From the NCBI GenBank assembly GCA_002238445.1, contig MPML01000009.1, forward strand, positions 54,365 to 118,364: a DNA stretch of 64,000 nucleotides, given 5' to 3'. The translations under genes were made by a program, and so were the position numbers. Under the pieces are notes generated by a model, which had not been told where the DNA came from, did not search any database, and saw nothing but the letters and a program-made list of their open reading frames with translations. Below, piece by piece: positions 46,297 to 55,900 of the stretch (its first letter is position 1; every line of letters starts with the position of its first letter). Source of the DNA: Caldilineaceae bacterium bin5 (GTDB lineage: Bacteria > Chloroflexota > Anaerolineae > Caldilineales > Caldilineaceae).

Positions 46297-46749
46297 CTAG
46301 GGGGTTGGCAAAGTCTCTACACATTGGGCGTACGCTGCCTCCAGCATGGTGTGCATTGACGGAGCATCGCCGGCAAGTATGGCCTCTGGGGTGGTTTCAA
46401 GGTCAGTGGCATTTGCCATCGAGAACAGAACAAGCATCCACAGTCCGGCCACAAATTGGTCTGGATGCTCCACCATTTCATATATAAGCCCTTTGGCGTC
46501 CTCGACGCACCAGACGACTTCCATTATGGCGTGCATGTAGGTCACGGGCTCGTTTTCGTAGTTGTCGAGACTTGCGAAAAGATTGGCGAAGTCCTGGAGA
46601 TCAGCCTCCATGAATTGACTGCTTGGTTCGTCATGTGGCGTTGGAGCGGGCGTTGGGGGGGGTGTGAGCGGTATAGGATTGCAGGCGGAAAGCAACACAA
46701 TTGTGGCGATGAATGCCGCACCAGACAGAACCAGTTTCTTGATAACCAT
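46297..46749 (-). CDS. Small lipoprotein carried inside the IS3-derived element
   Basis: The 150-residue predicted lipoprotein has a signal with LLSAC (Cys about 22), then a proline/threonine linker (IPLTPPPTPAPTPHDEP) and a helical domain with two cysteines (VVWCVEDA, AAYAQCVETL). The ATG at 46749 follows GAGGATGCAAC. It ends at the fused transposase fragment. No family was recognised. Confidence 0.65.
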   Translation of the reverse strand: MVIKKLVLSGAAFIATIVLLSACNPIPLTPPPTPAPTPHDEPSSQFMEADLQDFANLFASLDNYENEPVTYMHAIMEVVWCVEDAKGLIYEMVEHPDQFVAGLWMLVLFSMANATDLETTPEAILAGDAPSMHTMLEAAYAQCVETLPTP

Positions 46750-46806
46750 GTTGCATCCTCTTGTTGTGGCGTATTGCCGGATGGGCACCCTACTGCTCCG
46801 TAGCAC

Positions 46807-46840
46807 AAGCCCGGACACAGCTTCGTGTTCGGGCTTTTTC
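46807..46840 (+). terminator. Intrinsic-terminator-like hairpin
   Basis: The stem AAGCCCGGACAC/GTGTTCGGGCTT with a 6-base loop is followed by TTTC on the plus strand. One G-T/A-T mismatch position aside, the stem is strong. It would stop plus-strand transcription entering the lipoprotein region. Confidence 0.6.
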
Positions 46841-47078
46841 ATATCTCCCAACCTATACCATTAAAAATCACGTAGAACCAGAACAGAAAGAAGAGAATGC
46901 CAATAACACAAATGACGATAGAGCCAAAGGTTAACTTCACCTTCCTGGGTTCATCATCTATTTTTCTACCCTCCACTGCACAGACCCCATCAGTGCTCCC
47001 ACCATACCACATTTGACGTAACCAACACACAGCACGAAACTTGAAGCCCGCCGTATGCCGCCGCCGTTTCTTGACCAT
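46839..47078 (-). pseudogene. IS3-family OrfA start fused to a small membrane-peptide frame
   Basis: MVKKRRRHTAGFKFRAV is the typical start of an IS3-family OrfA. After about 17 residues the frame leaves transposase sequence and ends in a single membrane helix (IVICVIGILFFLFWFYVIF). The C-terminal part may be an independent small membrane peptide; I cannot locate its own start. Confidence 0.5.
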
Positions 47079-47166
47079 CGCGCTGCCCCTCCACAGGCTG
47101 GGTGAATTACTCCATTTAACACTTTGGCTCGTGGTCCAGTATTCGGGGCCACTTCGCTTCACGCCC

Positions 47167-48312
47167 TCACAACTCCTTCAATTGGGAAAGAACCTTTACA
47201 ATCCGACCCGCCAATAGTTCGGTATGGTTGGAGGCATCGCTATATCGAACCGCCCAGGCTTTGGTTCCTTTGCCGGAGATATCATCAGCGAAGTCGTCTC
47301 CGCTGAACTCAGCCACCCACGTCTCAAGACAGTTACGCAACCCAGACGGCAGGCTGTAATCGAATGCGGCTGCGCCGAATGTAATGTCCCTGAATCCCAT
47401 CCAAAATGGAACCCCAGGTTTAGAATGCAACCAGGCAACGGTTACCGGTTGTTTGTAAATCTTGCATGGCATACGAATGCTCACACTGCTCGACCCCCAC
47501 CAAAGAGTGGCGCCGGCCGCGGTTGCCGTGTCCATGAGCTTCCTGGCTACGCCGCGCGCCTCCTCGTTGGGAAGCTCTTCCAGGAACGACGCGCGGGTCA
47601 GCTTTCGGCGCGGCACGGGCCCACTTCTTGACGAGGCTTCCAGTGCCGCCATTCTTCCGATCACCCGTGGCACGAGAGTCTGAAATGACCTCCCGCTGAA
47701 CTGCTTGATCTCTACCGCCAGCACTTCAATACGGGGCATCTGCTCGTTCAGAAACGTAACCACCCGCTCTAAAGAATCAGGGATCTCATCGGCCACGAAC
47801 AGGAGACGCAGACGCCGGGCAGCAAGGTTTGTCGCTACCGCCTCCCAGAAAGCATCGACATCGGGTTCGCTGTCCGTCTGTAGCAGCTTCGAAATCTCCT
47901 CGCCGGGTATGAATCCCTTCGCATCACCTTCGCTCTCAAACGTTTGGCGCAAGTCGGCCGCGGTCCACGTGACTGCCGCGTGCGCCGCGTACACCAGCAG
48001 TTGCCCGATGACATTGCGGTGGAGTTCAGGATTCGAGCCTCGTTTCACTTCTACCAACGTCGGCACAGCATCCTGGTCGATGAGCAGATGATCAAGCGAC
48101 CAGCGTTCACTCGCGTCCGAACTCTCCGCAATCCCTTTTTCACGGGTGATCAGAATCCACCGCCTCGGGTTGTCCGGCCGCATCTGCCTGCCGTCCAATA
48201 ACTCCGGATATTCGGCAATCAGTGCTTGCAGGGCGTTCTCGCTGCGGAAAGGCTCTTCTTCAAGGGGTTCTAACCCTTTGCCTCGGTCCCGCGTGTAAAT
48301 TCGCTCGGCCAT
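47167..48312 (-). CDS. PD-(D/E)XK-type nuclease-like protein
   Basis: The 381-residue soluble protein has an N-terminal nuclease-like region with LDHLLIDQDAVPTLVEVKRG: Asp74, Glu88-x-Lys90 and Gln104 (NVIGQLLVYAA) form the D..ExK..Q pattern of NucS-like or restriction-type folds. The C-terminal half (from about 250) is a separate domain with no known match. AAGGAG precedes the ATG. It sits between IS-derived fragments in the defence-rich region; an antiphage or repair role is an inference. Confidence 0.7.
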   Translation of the reverse strand: MAERIYTRDRGKGLEPLEEEPFRSENALQALIAEYPELLDGRQMRPDNPRRWILITREKGIAESSDASERWSLDHLLIDQDAVPTLVEVKRGSNPELHRNVIGQLLVYAAHAAVTWTAADLRQTFESEGDAKGFIPGEEISKLLQTDSEPDVDAFWEAVATNLAARRLRLLFVADEIPDSLERVVTFLNEQMPRIEVLAVEIKQFSGRSFQTLVPRVIGRMAALEASSRSGPVPRRKLTRASFLEELPNEEARGVARKLMDTATAAGATLWWGSSSVSIRMPCKIYKQPVTVAWLHSKPGVPFWMGFRDITFGAAAFDYSLPSGLRNCLETWVAEFSGDDFADDISGKGTKAWAVRYSDASNHTELLAGRIVKVLSQLKEL

Positions 48313-49062
48313 ACCGCGTTTTCTCCTTTAACAGCACTCTTTGGGCTCAGATTCGGCGAGTCTGGTTCGAATCTACCACGCCGATTTCAAGAATAGCTAA
48401 ACCGAGCTCGGAGTTAAGTCAGAGTCGGCAAGGAAGCCAAATCCTTGTTGGAGAGATTGAGAGAAAGCTTCTCCGTCTACCTAGTGAAAGCAAGCAGACC
48501 TGCGATGAGATTGCCGATATAATTTATCGCGTTTCGGTGACGGGGTTTATTCAATCTGCGCCTTATATTCGAGTTGGTCGAAGATGGTCTCCATGGCGGA
48601 CCGCTCTGTCTGCGCCGGAACGTTAGCTAGTTCCCGGCTGTTTCGAAATTGGCATAGAACTGATACAGATTTCTAAGCAAATGGCACATGAAAGTCATAT
48701 CAATAGTGTATACTATCTGATGATACTTGGGTTCAGAGTTCGTTGATGGCTGGCAAGAGAGCTATATCTTTGCCAGAGAGACTAAGGGAACGCTTCTTGT
48801 CTTACCAAATGCAGGCAACCAGACCAGCAGTGGAATTGACGGCAGCACTGCTCTTACCCTTGATAAGACGCTTCCTTATTCCGAATTCAGGTACCTTAGC
48901 TTGTGGTCCAATTCTTGGGGCCCACTTCACATAATCCCCTTTCATAGGCAGTGAGGGGGTTATGAGGGGCTTACTTTCCGTGGTGTAGATGAACAGAGTT
49001 AGCGGGTCAAAAAGATGCAGAGCATTTTCTTCAGACACTATCTGACACAAGGGGACCAAGTC
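48313..49062. other. Gap with IS3-derived right-end fragment (copy C)
   Basis: At 48895-48933 lies CTTGTGGTCCAATTCTTGGG, the right-end sequence of the IS3-derived family, without a matching left end nearby. A hairpin TCGGCG/CGCCGA at 48353-48391 encloses a GGTTCGAATC that mimics a tRNA T-loop. No gene was recognised. Confidence 0.5.
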
Positions 49063-49914
49063 ATGAAAGCCACGTTAACGACCGCAAAAGGATTTCCAAT
49101 ACACATAAGCATATATGGGGCGTTATGCATTGTGGTAGCCCTCTTATTGCGCGGCGGAATAGTTGCCCTGCAACCATACTATCGCACCTACATCTATTTC
49201 TTAGATGTTGGCGTTATCGTGTACTTCGGATTGCCCTTGCTGGAACTAGTAACCCTGATTGCCGCATCTTGGCACGTGTCACCGCGCACCGAACGAATCG
49301 TCCGCTTTGGGCAATTTCTTTTGCCTGTCTTGATTATCAATGCAGCATGGCGAGTCATTGAATACTTCCAGACTGAAACCGCCTGCGAAATAACAAGCGG
49401 CGGTTATCACGAAGCGTTTTGCGAATCCTTAGGGATGCAGGTATTTGTCCATGTCCCATTTCTGATTTTAGCCACAATTGCGCTATTTCTCTTTCACCGC
49501 GAAATAGACATCAGTCATCTGTACAAGAAATGGGCGTTCGTCATCGGGGCAGCTCTTCTGTTGCGTGTGATATTTTTCTTGCCAGGGTACTTTGCTGCCA
49601 ACAACCCTTTCTTCCCTTTATTCGTTTTCAACGCTCTCATGGTATTCGGCTTTCCCGTGTTGGCGACCGTGACCTTGATTGCCGCATCTTTGCGCGTGTC
49701 GTATCGTACAGAAAGAATCGTTCGCGTCGGGCAATTCCTCCTACCTGTCCTGATGATCCATGCAGCGTGGCGAATCTTTGAATATGTTCCACTCTATTTC
49801 TCTAGTGAAATATTGAGAGGGGGAGATCTTGCAGGGCGTCAGTTAATTGCCAATGTCCCATTTCTGATCTTAGCCACAATTGCGTTAGTTCGCTTTCACC
49901 GCAAAGTTGGATGA
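49063..49914 (+). CDS. Membrane protein made of two duplicated halves
   Basis: The 283-residue protein has about eight hydrophobic helices. The first half (LELVTLIAASWHVSPRTERI, GQFLLPVLIINAAWRVIEY, HVPFLILATIAL) recurs in the second (LATVTLIAASLRVSYRTERI, GQFLLPVLMIHAAWRIFEY, NVPFLILATIAL). The similarity is still obvious in the DNA, so the duplication is recent. The start at 49063 follows AGGGGACC. No family was recognised. Confidence 0.7.
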   Translation: MKATLTTAKGFPIHISIYGALCIVVALLLRGGIVALQPYYRTYIYFLDVGVIVYFGLPLLELVTLIAASWHVSPRTERIVRFGQFLLPVLIINAAWRVIEYFQTETACEITSGGYHEAFCESLGMQVFVHVPFLILATIALFLFHREIDISHLYKKWAFVIGAALLLRVIFFLPGYFAANNPFFPLFVFNALMVFGFPVLATVTLIAASLRVSYRTERIVRVGQFLLPVLMIHAAWRIFEYVPLYFSSEILRGGDLAGRQLIANVPFLILATIALVRFHRKVG

Positions 49915-49937
49915 GGAGAAAGCGCCTATTGACAGTA

Positions 49938-50252
49938 TGGTTGGCCCCAATGACTAGACCACGAAACGGGAAAAACTAAGGTGCAGATTCGACTCGCTGC
50001 ATGGGAAGTAGAATATAGGGGCTTATCGACCGGGGCGACGCCTGGCAAGCTCTTGGTCCGTAAGTTCGTAGTGGCCGCGTGCGGGTTTCCAGACCCTGTT
50101 TTCATCAATCAGGGCTTGCAAAAAGCCGAACGCCACCCAATCTTGATGCTGGCCGCCGCCGCCGTCTCTTGACCATCGTGCTGCCCCTCCACAGGCTTGG
50201 TGGATTACTCCATGGATGCACCTTAGCTCGTGGTCCAGTTCTTGGGGCCCAC
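49938..50252. mobile_element. Internally deleted IS3-derivative, copy D (about 315 bp)
   Basis: The left end at 49938 (TGGTTGGCCCCAATGACTAG) and right end near 50252 (CTCGTGGTCCAGTTCTTGGG) form a short MITE-like element with no coding capacity. Its right end abuts the stop of the next minus-strand gene. Confidence 0.8.
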
Positions 50253-50253
50253 T

Positions 50254-50523
50254 TCACTCTGAACGATGGTACGCTTCAAAGCGTCGTCTGCGGTCATATA
50301 GAGTTTCGTCACCGAACCTCCAGTAGTATGAACTGCCGTTATAGAAGGAAGTGCCGATTACGATACAGGTCGTCTCGTACAAGCTGCGATTCTCTCCTTC
50401 ATACACGACTTCTGGGGGAGACAGTTTCGTTACGACACAGGTAATGCTCTCATTGTCGTTAAAGGTGAGGATGGCGCCGAGCGGCACGCCGATCATTTCG
50501 AGGTTAAGGCTTGGCTTTGACAT
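50254..50523 (-). CDS. Uncharacterised 89-residue protein
   Basis: This small soluble protein has the pattern LEMIGVPLGAILTFNDNESITCVV...VVYEGENRSLYETTC...YYWRFGDETLYDRRRR. It resembles a short C-terminal module I have seen at the end of GIY-YIG or restriction-associated proteins (DUF4357-like), but here it stands alone. That resemblance is from memory and weak. Its stop lies two bases from the end of an IS-derived element. Confidence 0.5.
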   Translation of the reverse strand: MSKPSLNLEMIGVPLGAILTFNDNESITCVVTKLSPPEVVYEGENRSLYETTCIVIGTSFYNGSSYYWRFGDETLYDRRRRFEAYHRSE

Positions 50524-50727
50524 AGTGCTACTAATCCCCTAATGTTTTCCCGACGTCCGAGGCGTCTGTGGTGAACCCCAATCCTTGAACCTCAAGTTGG
50601 GGGAAGACTAGAAGTGTCCGGACGGACGCAGCCAACTCCAATCATAGCACGGGGAGCACTTCAGCAGAAGTAGGATGTTCGGGACCTTGAATTGATCTCT
50701 CGTCGTTGCGAAAGTCGAAGTAGCCGG

Positions 50728-51906
50728 TCAATCCGGATCTGTCCCACTGTTGCTTTCCAAACATTTGATTACAAGCTGAGCAGCCTTTTCTATCTCAGCG
50801 TCGGTGGTGAAACGACCGAAGCTGAATCGGATGGAGGCGTCGGACTGGGCTGGGGTGAGGCCTAGGGCGCGGAGGACGTGCGAGGGTTCGGGGATGCCGG
50901 AGGTGCAGGCGGAGCCGGTGGAGGCGGCGAGGTGGGGCTGGAGGGCACCCAAAATATCCTGCGCGACAAAGCCTTCAAATTGCAAGTTGGCATTCCCGGG
51001 GTGACGCCAGTCGCCGGTCGGCCCGTTGAGTGATACGGGATAGGGGCTGGCTTGTAAGAGACTAACGAAAGTGTCTCTCTGACTAGCCACTCGTTTGCGC
51101 TCGGTCACTCCTTCATCCGCCAGCAATATCTCCGCCGCGGCCGCCATCCCGACACATAAGGGAACGGGAACGGTGCCGGAGCGCAGGTCGCTTTGCTGCC
51201 CGCCGCCGTAGATAATGGGCTCAACTTGCGACTGGATGTCCCTCCGGATGTAAAGCGCGCCAATGCCCTGTGGGCCGTACATCTTATGACCGGACAGGCT
51301 TATCAGGTCGGCATGGTAGGCTAGACGGCTTAAATCCAGGGCGCATGGGCCCTGGGCTGCGTCGCAGTGGAGAAGGACGCCGTGGCTGGCGACGATTTCA
51401 GCGATACGGGGAATGTCCTGAATGGTGCCCACTTCGTTGTTAACTGCCATAATCGACACAACGAGTGTTGTGTCGTCGAGCAGGTCGGTCAGGGCGTCAA
51501 GGTCGATGAATCCCTCTGGGCTAACAGGGATCTGCTCCACTGTGAAGCCATTTTGAGCCTCTAACGCCCGCGCTGCTGCCAGTACGCACTTGTGCTCGGT
51601 TGCTCCCACCATGATGCGTCTTCGGCTTGGTGGGGCTCTCCTGGCCAATCCGAACAGGGCTAGATTGTTGGATTCGGTCGCGCCGGAAGTGAAGATGACT
51701 TCGTCAGGGTCCGCGCCGATCAAACCGGCGATGGTAGTCTTGGACTGATTAACCGCTCTGGCAGCCTGCCAGCCTATAATGTGATCGCTCGAATGCGGGT
51801 TGCCGAATGACACTTGCCAGTATGGCGCCATTCTCTCCACCACACTAGGATCGACAGGTGTGGAAGCTTGGTAATCGGCGTAGATCGTACTGCTGTTGTG
51901 CATCAT
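50728..51906 (-). CDS. sspA: Cysteine desulfurase (SspA/DndA/IscS type)
   Basis: This 392-residue PLP enzyme takes sulfur from cysteine as an enzyme persulfide. The PLP-binding Lys is residue 208 in SLSGHKMYGPQG, GATEHK and DAAQG are cofactor-site motifs, and the sulfur-accepting Cys334 is in STGSACTSG. IscU and other Fe-S genes are absent nearby. It is divergent from the DUF4007 operon with 113 bases between, the layout reported for sspA/sspBCD, so it probably supplies sulfur for DNA phosphorothioation. DndA or housekeeping IscS remain possible names. Confidence 0.9.
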   Translation of the reverse strand: MMHNSSTIYADYQASTPVDPSVVERMAPYWQVSFGNPHSSDHIIGWQAARAVNQSKTTIAGLIGADPDEVIFTSGATESNNLALFGLARRAPPSRRRIMVGATEHKCVLAAARALEAQNGFTVEQIPVSPEGFIDLDALTDLLDDTTLVVSIMAVNNEVGTIQDIPRIAEIVASHGVLLHCDAAQGPCALDLSRLAYHADLISLSGHKMYGPQGIGALYIRRDIQSQVEPIIYGGGQQSDLRSGTVPVPLCVGMAAAAEILLADEGVTERKRVASQRDTFVSLLQASPYPVSLNGPTGDWRHPGNANLQFEGFVAQDILGALQPHLAASTGSACTSGIPEPSHVLRALGLTPAQSDASIRFSFGRFTTDAEIEKAAQLVIKCLESNSGTDPD

Positions 51907-51925
51907 TCGTGGGACGCTTGGCGGG

Positions 51926-51945
51926 CAAAATGTGGCAAAATGTGG
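51926..51945. promoter_or_regulatory. Tandem decamer in the divergent sspA-sspB promoter region
   Basis: The 10-base unit CAAAATGTGG occurs twice head-to-tail and partly a third time (TAAGAT follows GTGG). Placed between the divergent starts at one-helical-turn spacing, it is a plausible operator for the system. Confidence 0.45.
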
Positions 51946-52019
51946 TAAGATAGGTAGTAGGATTATACCAAATGTTCGCTAACGTCTGCCAGACCCCCAA
52001 CAGATAAGGCGGAGAAAAG

Positions 52020-52994
52020 ATGCTTCGAGGGCCTCTTTACCGCGACGACTACAGTCCGCAGCTATCGGGCCATGAAACCTTTCCGCTGCGCTATGGATGG
52101 CTGAAGAAAGCCTTCGATGCAGTGCAGAACTCCTTAGACATAGACGACAATAGAGCAGTGTTCTCCGGTCCCGATGCCATCGCGCGTTTCGGCGTGGGAA
52201 AAAATATGGTCGCGTCGATGCGACATTGGGCGAATGTATCAGGGATCATTGACGAGCCGCCAGGCCAAAAGCGAATTGAAACGACCTCATTGGGTCAGGC
52301 AATCTTTGGCGAAAATGGGCTAGACCCCTACATGGAAAACCCGGCTACGTCATGGCTTATCCACTGGCATCTGTGTGGCCGGCCGACGAAGACGACCTGG
52401 TTCTGGGCTTTCCATCACTACCCGTCCATTTCATTTGAACGCCAAACGTTGATCACAGGCATCAAGAAACTCGCCGAGGATTGCAAGTGGGCCAGGGCGG
52501 CTGTGAACACTATCCGGAGGGATGTGGGTTGCTTTATTCGCACGTACGTGGCTCAGTCCGCGCCCGGGAACGCAGGTTATGAAGACAGTCTCGACTCACC
52601 GCTGACCGAGCTTGGGCTCATCAGGCCGAGCGGACGACGTGACGAGTACAGATTTGTACGCGGGCCGAAAACTTCCCTTGGCTCCGGCGTATTCTGCTAC
52701 GCAGTCACTGACTTCTGGAACCGCTCATTCGGCAACGCCAATACTTTATCCTTTGAGGCGCTGAACCATGAACCCGGCTGCCCTGCCCGTGTCTTTCTGC
52801 TTGAAGAGAATGACATGGTCGACATGTTAGTCACTTTAGAGGAAACGAGCAACGGTATTTATCGATGGTCGGAAACGGCAGGACTGAAGCAGCTCATTCG
52901 TAGCCGGCGATTGGGTTCCGACGAGGAATTAGAGTACGTGAAACAGGACTATTCCGCTGTCCGCCATCAGGAACTGACCTATGCCGTTGGCTGA
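52020..52994 (+). CDS. sspB: DUF4007 protein (SspB-like, DNA phosphorothioation)
   Basis: The 324-residue protein has the DUF4007 signature early: LSGHETFPLRYGWLKKAFDAV and ARFGVGKNMVASMRHWANVSGI. The SspB proteins of SspABCD phosphorothioation systems contain this domain and are described as DNA nickases. GGCGGAG precedes the ATG. It overlaps the ATPase gene by 14 bases, indicating coupled translation. I see no separate nuclease motif. Confidence 0.88.
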   Translation: MLRGPLYRDDYSPQLSGHETFPLRYGWLKKAFDAVQNSLDIDDNRAVFSGPDAIARFGVGKNMVASMRHWANVSGIIDEPPGQKRIETTSLGQAIFGENGLDPYMENPATSWLIHWHLCGRPTKTTWFWAFHHYPSISFERQTLITGIKKLAEDCKWARAAVNTIRRDVGCFIRTYVAQSAPGNAGYEDSLDSPLTELGLIRPSGRRDEYRFVRGPKTSLGSGVFCYAVTDFWNRSFGNANTLSFEALNHEPGCPARVFLLEENDMVDMLVTLEETSNGIYRWSETAGLKQLIRSRRLGSDEELEYVKQDYSAVRHQELTYAVG

Positions 52995-55900
52995 CCGCGT
53001 AAGAGTGTCTCGCCGCTTTCAGCGGGCTATACGCATTGACACTGACTTAGGCGAACCTTCAGCGTTGGAGGGTTTTGTCTGCCCCCGCTCTTTTGGCGAG
53101 CTACTAGAAAACATGGCGCGCCATATTTCAGAGAGTGGTCAAGGTGCATTTACATGGACCGGACCCTATGGCAGCGGTAAGTCAAGCCTGGCCGTGGCGC
53201 TTTCCGCTTTGCTGAACGGTGACGCGGAAACAAGGTGGCGTGCGGCATCCCTGATTGGTGATGATATAGCCGCGTCGATTTGGGAAGCCATACCAACAGG
53301 CACCGACGGCTGGCAAATCCTTCCAATTGTGGGGCGTCGCGACCGACCCGAGCAGGTTGTCGGAGAGGCATTGGAGTCACGAGGTTTGGTCGAGGGTCGT
53401 GCCCATCTGCTCTGGGAAGAGAGACAGGTACTAAATGAGCTTTCAGATATCGCGGCCCGCAACCCAGATTCTTCCGGTGGCTTGCTGGTGCTCGTCGATG
53501 AGATGGGCAAATTCCTTGAGGGGGCGGCGCGCGACATCTCTGACGTCTATTTTTTCCAACAGCTCGCTGAGATTGCTTCACGTAGCGCCAGCCGTCTAAT
53601 CGTTGTCGGGATTCTTCATCAGGCATTCGATGAGTACTCCCACCGTCTTTCCCGCGAAATGCGGGAGGAGTGGGCAAAGATTCAGGGCCGCTTCATCGAC
53701 CTTCCCGTGAATGCCGGTGTTGACGAGCAGATCGCCCTCCTCGGCAAGGCCATTGAGAGCAACCACGAGTCAGAGGCACCCAGCCCACTGTCGAAAAACA
53801 TTGCGGCCTTGACGAACCGGGCAGAGTCGGGGGATGTGTCCCAATTGTTGGAGAATTGCTGGCCCTTGCATCCCATCGTCGCCTGTCTGCTGGGACCTAT
53901 CTCTCGTCGAAGGTTTGGCCAGAATCAACGTAGTATCTTTGGTTTCCTGAACTCTACTGAACCGCGGGGGTTCCAGGATTTCCTACGCAACGCCCAAGAT
54001 GGGGAACTCTATCTCCCAGACCAGCTGTGGGATTATCTACGCTTTAACCTAGAGCCGTCCATCATGGCTTCGCCAGATGGGCATCGCTGGGCTTTGGCCG
54101 TGGACGCACTAGAGCGATGCGAGTCGATGGGCGGTGGGCAGCTACATCTGGACCTCTTGAAATCCATTGCGCTAATCGATTTGTTCAAAGAACGGTCAGG
54201 GCTAGTGGCGAATGTCACTGCGCTCCTTTCGGCACTTCCCAGACTCAGTGATGGAGATGTCAGGGTTGCACTAGAAGAGTTGCAAGAGTGGTCATTGATC
54301 ATTTTCCGAAAGTTCAACGGTTCCTATAGTGTCTTCGAAGGCAGTGACTTCGATATCGATGAGGAGGTAGGGCGAATTCTCACGACGATGCCGGACGTAG
54401 ATTTTGCTAGACTCAATGAATTTGCCGACCTTCAGCCAATTGTCGCCAAACGCCATTACCATGAGACCGGTGCGCTGCGGTGGTTTGACGTGGTCATCGC
54501 GCCTCTTGCAGATGTTCAAGTGAATACGTTTGAATTCCGGCCCAGAAATGGCGCGGTTGGGACCTTTCTCCTTGCCGTACGTACCCAAGGGGAGTCCGAA
54601 AACGTGGCCAGCCACATCGCGCAAAGCGGTGTCCACGAAATTCAAGACTGGGATCTCGTAATCGGTCTGCCGCAAGGTACGTGGAATTTCTCCTCACTAG
54701 CGCAGGAACTGCTGGCTGTCGAACAGGTAAGAAAAGAGTCACCACAGCTTCAGGGAGACCGAATCGCACGCAGAGAAGTCGAGGCCCGCATTTCGACCCT
54801 GCGGGGCTATATGGCAAGCGAATTGGATCGCGCTTTAGATTCTGCATACTGGTATTCAAAGAAGCAGATGGGGGAGCAATGCAATCAAGCTCAACGCAAT
54901 ACTCTGGCATCTGATCTGGCAGGGGACCGCTACTGCCAATCACCCCGTTTGCGCAATGAGCTTCTCAACCGCGTTAAACCGTCGGGCAGCGCGGTTGCGG
55001 CCCGTAATGCGCTGCTCCGTCGCATGGTCCAGGATGAGGGCAAGGATCGATTGGGTATTGATGGGTACCCGGCTGAAGGTGGACTGTTTACTTCGCTTTT
55101 GGGGACCAGCGGCTTATACCGGAAAAGTGATCAAGAGTGGCGTTTCGTCGCCCCTAATTCCGATGGTGGCGACCCTAGCAACCTTGACCCGGCCTGGCAA
55201 GCCGCTGAAGAGTTCCTAGAGTCCAATCAGAAACGGGTTGTCCCGCTTTCAGAGATTTATGATGTCTGGCGTGAACCGCCATTCGGCATCAAGGATGGCC
55301 TGTTTCCGGTCCTGGCGGCGGCCTTTATTCTCTCCAGGCACCGCGAACTTGCATTCTATCGCCAGGGTATATTTCAGAGTCTGATAACGGACTTGGACAT
55401 GGAGTACCTTGCCAGGGACCCGCTCTCTGTCCAACTGCGCTGGATGGATTTGTCCGACGAGGACCGCGCGCATTTGTCAGAGATGGCAAGCATTGTCCGC
55501 GATCTCGATCCAGCCAATACGCTCCCTGATTTGGAACCGCTTGACGTGGCCAGAGGGTTGGTTTCCATTTACGACCGTTTGCCGCCCTGGGTAGGACGCA
55601 CGCAAGGGCTTTCGGCCAACGCCAAACAGGTGCGCCAGTTGTTCAAACAGGCCAATGACCCCAACAGCCTGATTTTCGATGACATTCCTCAGCGCTTTGC
55701 AGATGGCCTTGAACTGGACACAAGCTGTACTCTAGGGCATATTTCGAGCCAAGTGCGCTCAGGCCTGATAGAGTTGCAGGGTGCTTATCCCGCCATGCTG
55801 CACCGCTTGCGCGAGACACTGCTGGCGGAGTTGCAGGTGCCGTACGCTTCTGCCTCCTTGCTAGGAGAACTGAGGGCCCGCGCCGAAAATGTCCGCCAAC

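Larger units (their letters stand above)
46009..47152. mobile_element. IS3-derived element, copy B (1.14 kb) with foreign interior
   Basis: The left end at 46009 (TGGTTGGCCCCAATGTCTAG) and right end near 47152 (GCTCGTGGTCCAGTATTCGG) match the other copies. An orfB C-terminal piece (46081-46296) and an orfA N-terminal piece (ending 47078) remain at the correct ends. Between them, where the transposase centre should be, lie a lipoprotein gene and a small membrane-peptide frame on the same strand. Confidence 0.75.

Noticed and set aside
48353..48391. tRNA-like 3' end with GGTTCGAATC
   Set aside because: The T-stem does not pair and no acceptor, D or anticodon arms are found upstream; only a short hairpin mimics a T-loop.
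50728..51906. Housekeeping IscS of an Fe-S operon
   Set aside because: No iscU, iscR, nifU or mnmA gene is adjacent, and the divergent DUF4007 operon explains the desulfurase better, though sequence alone cannot exclude IscS.
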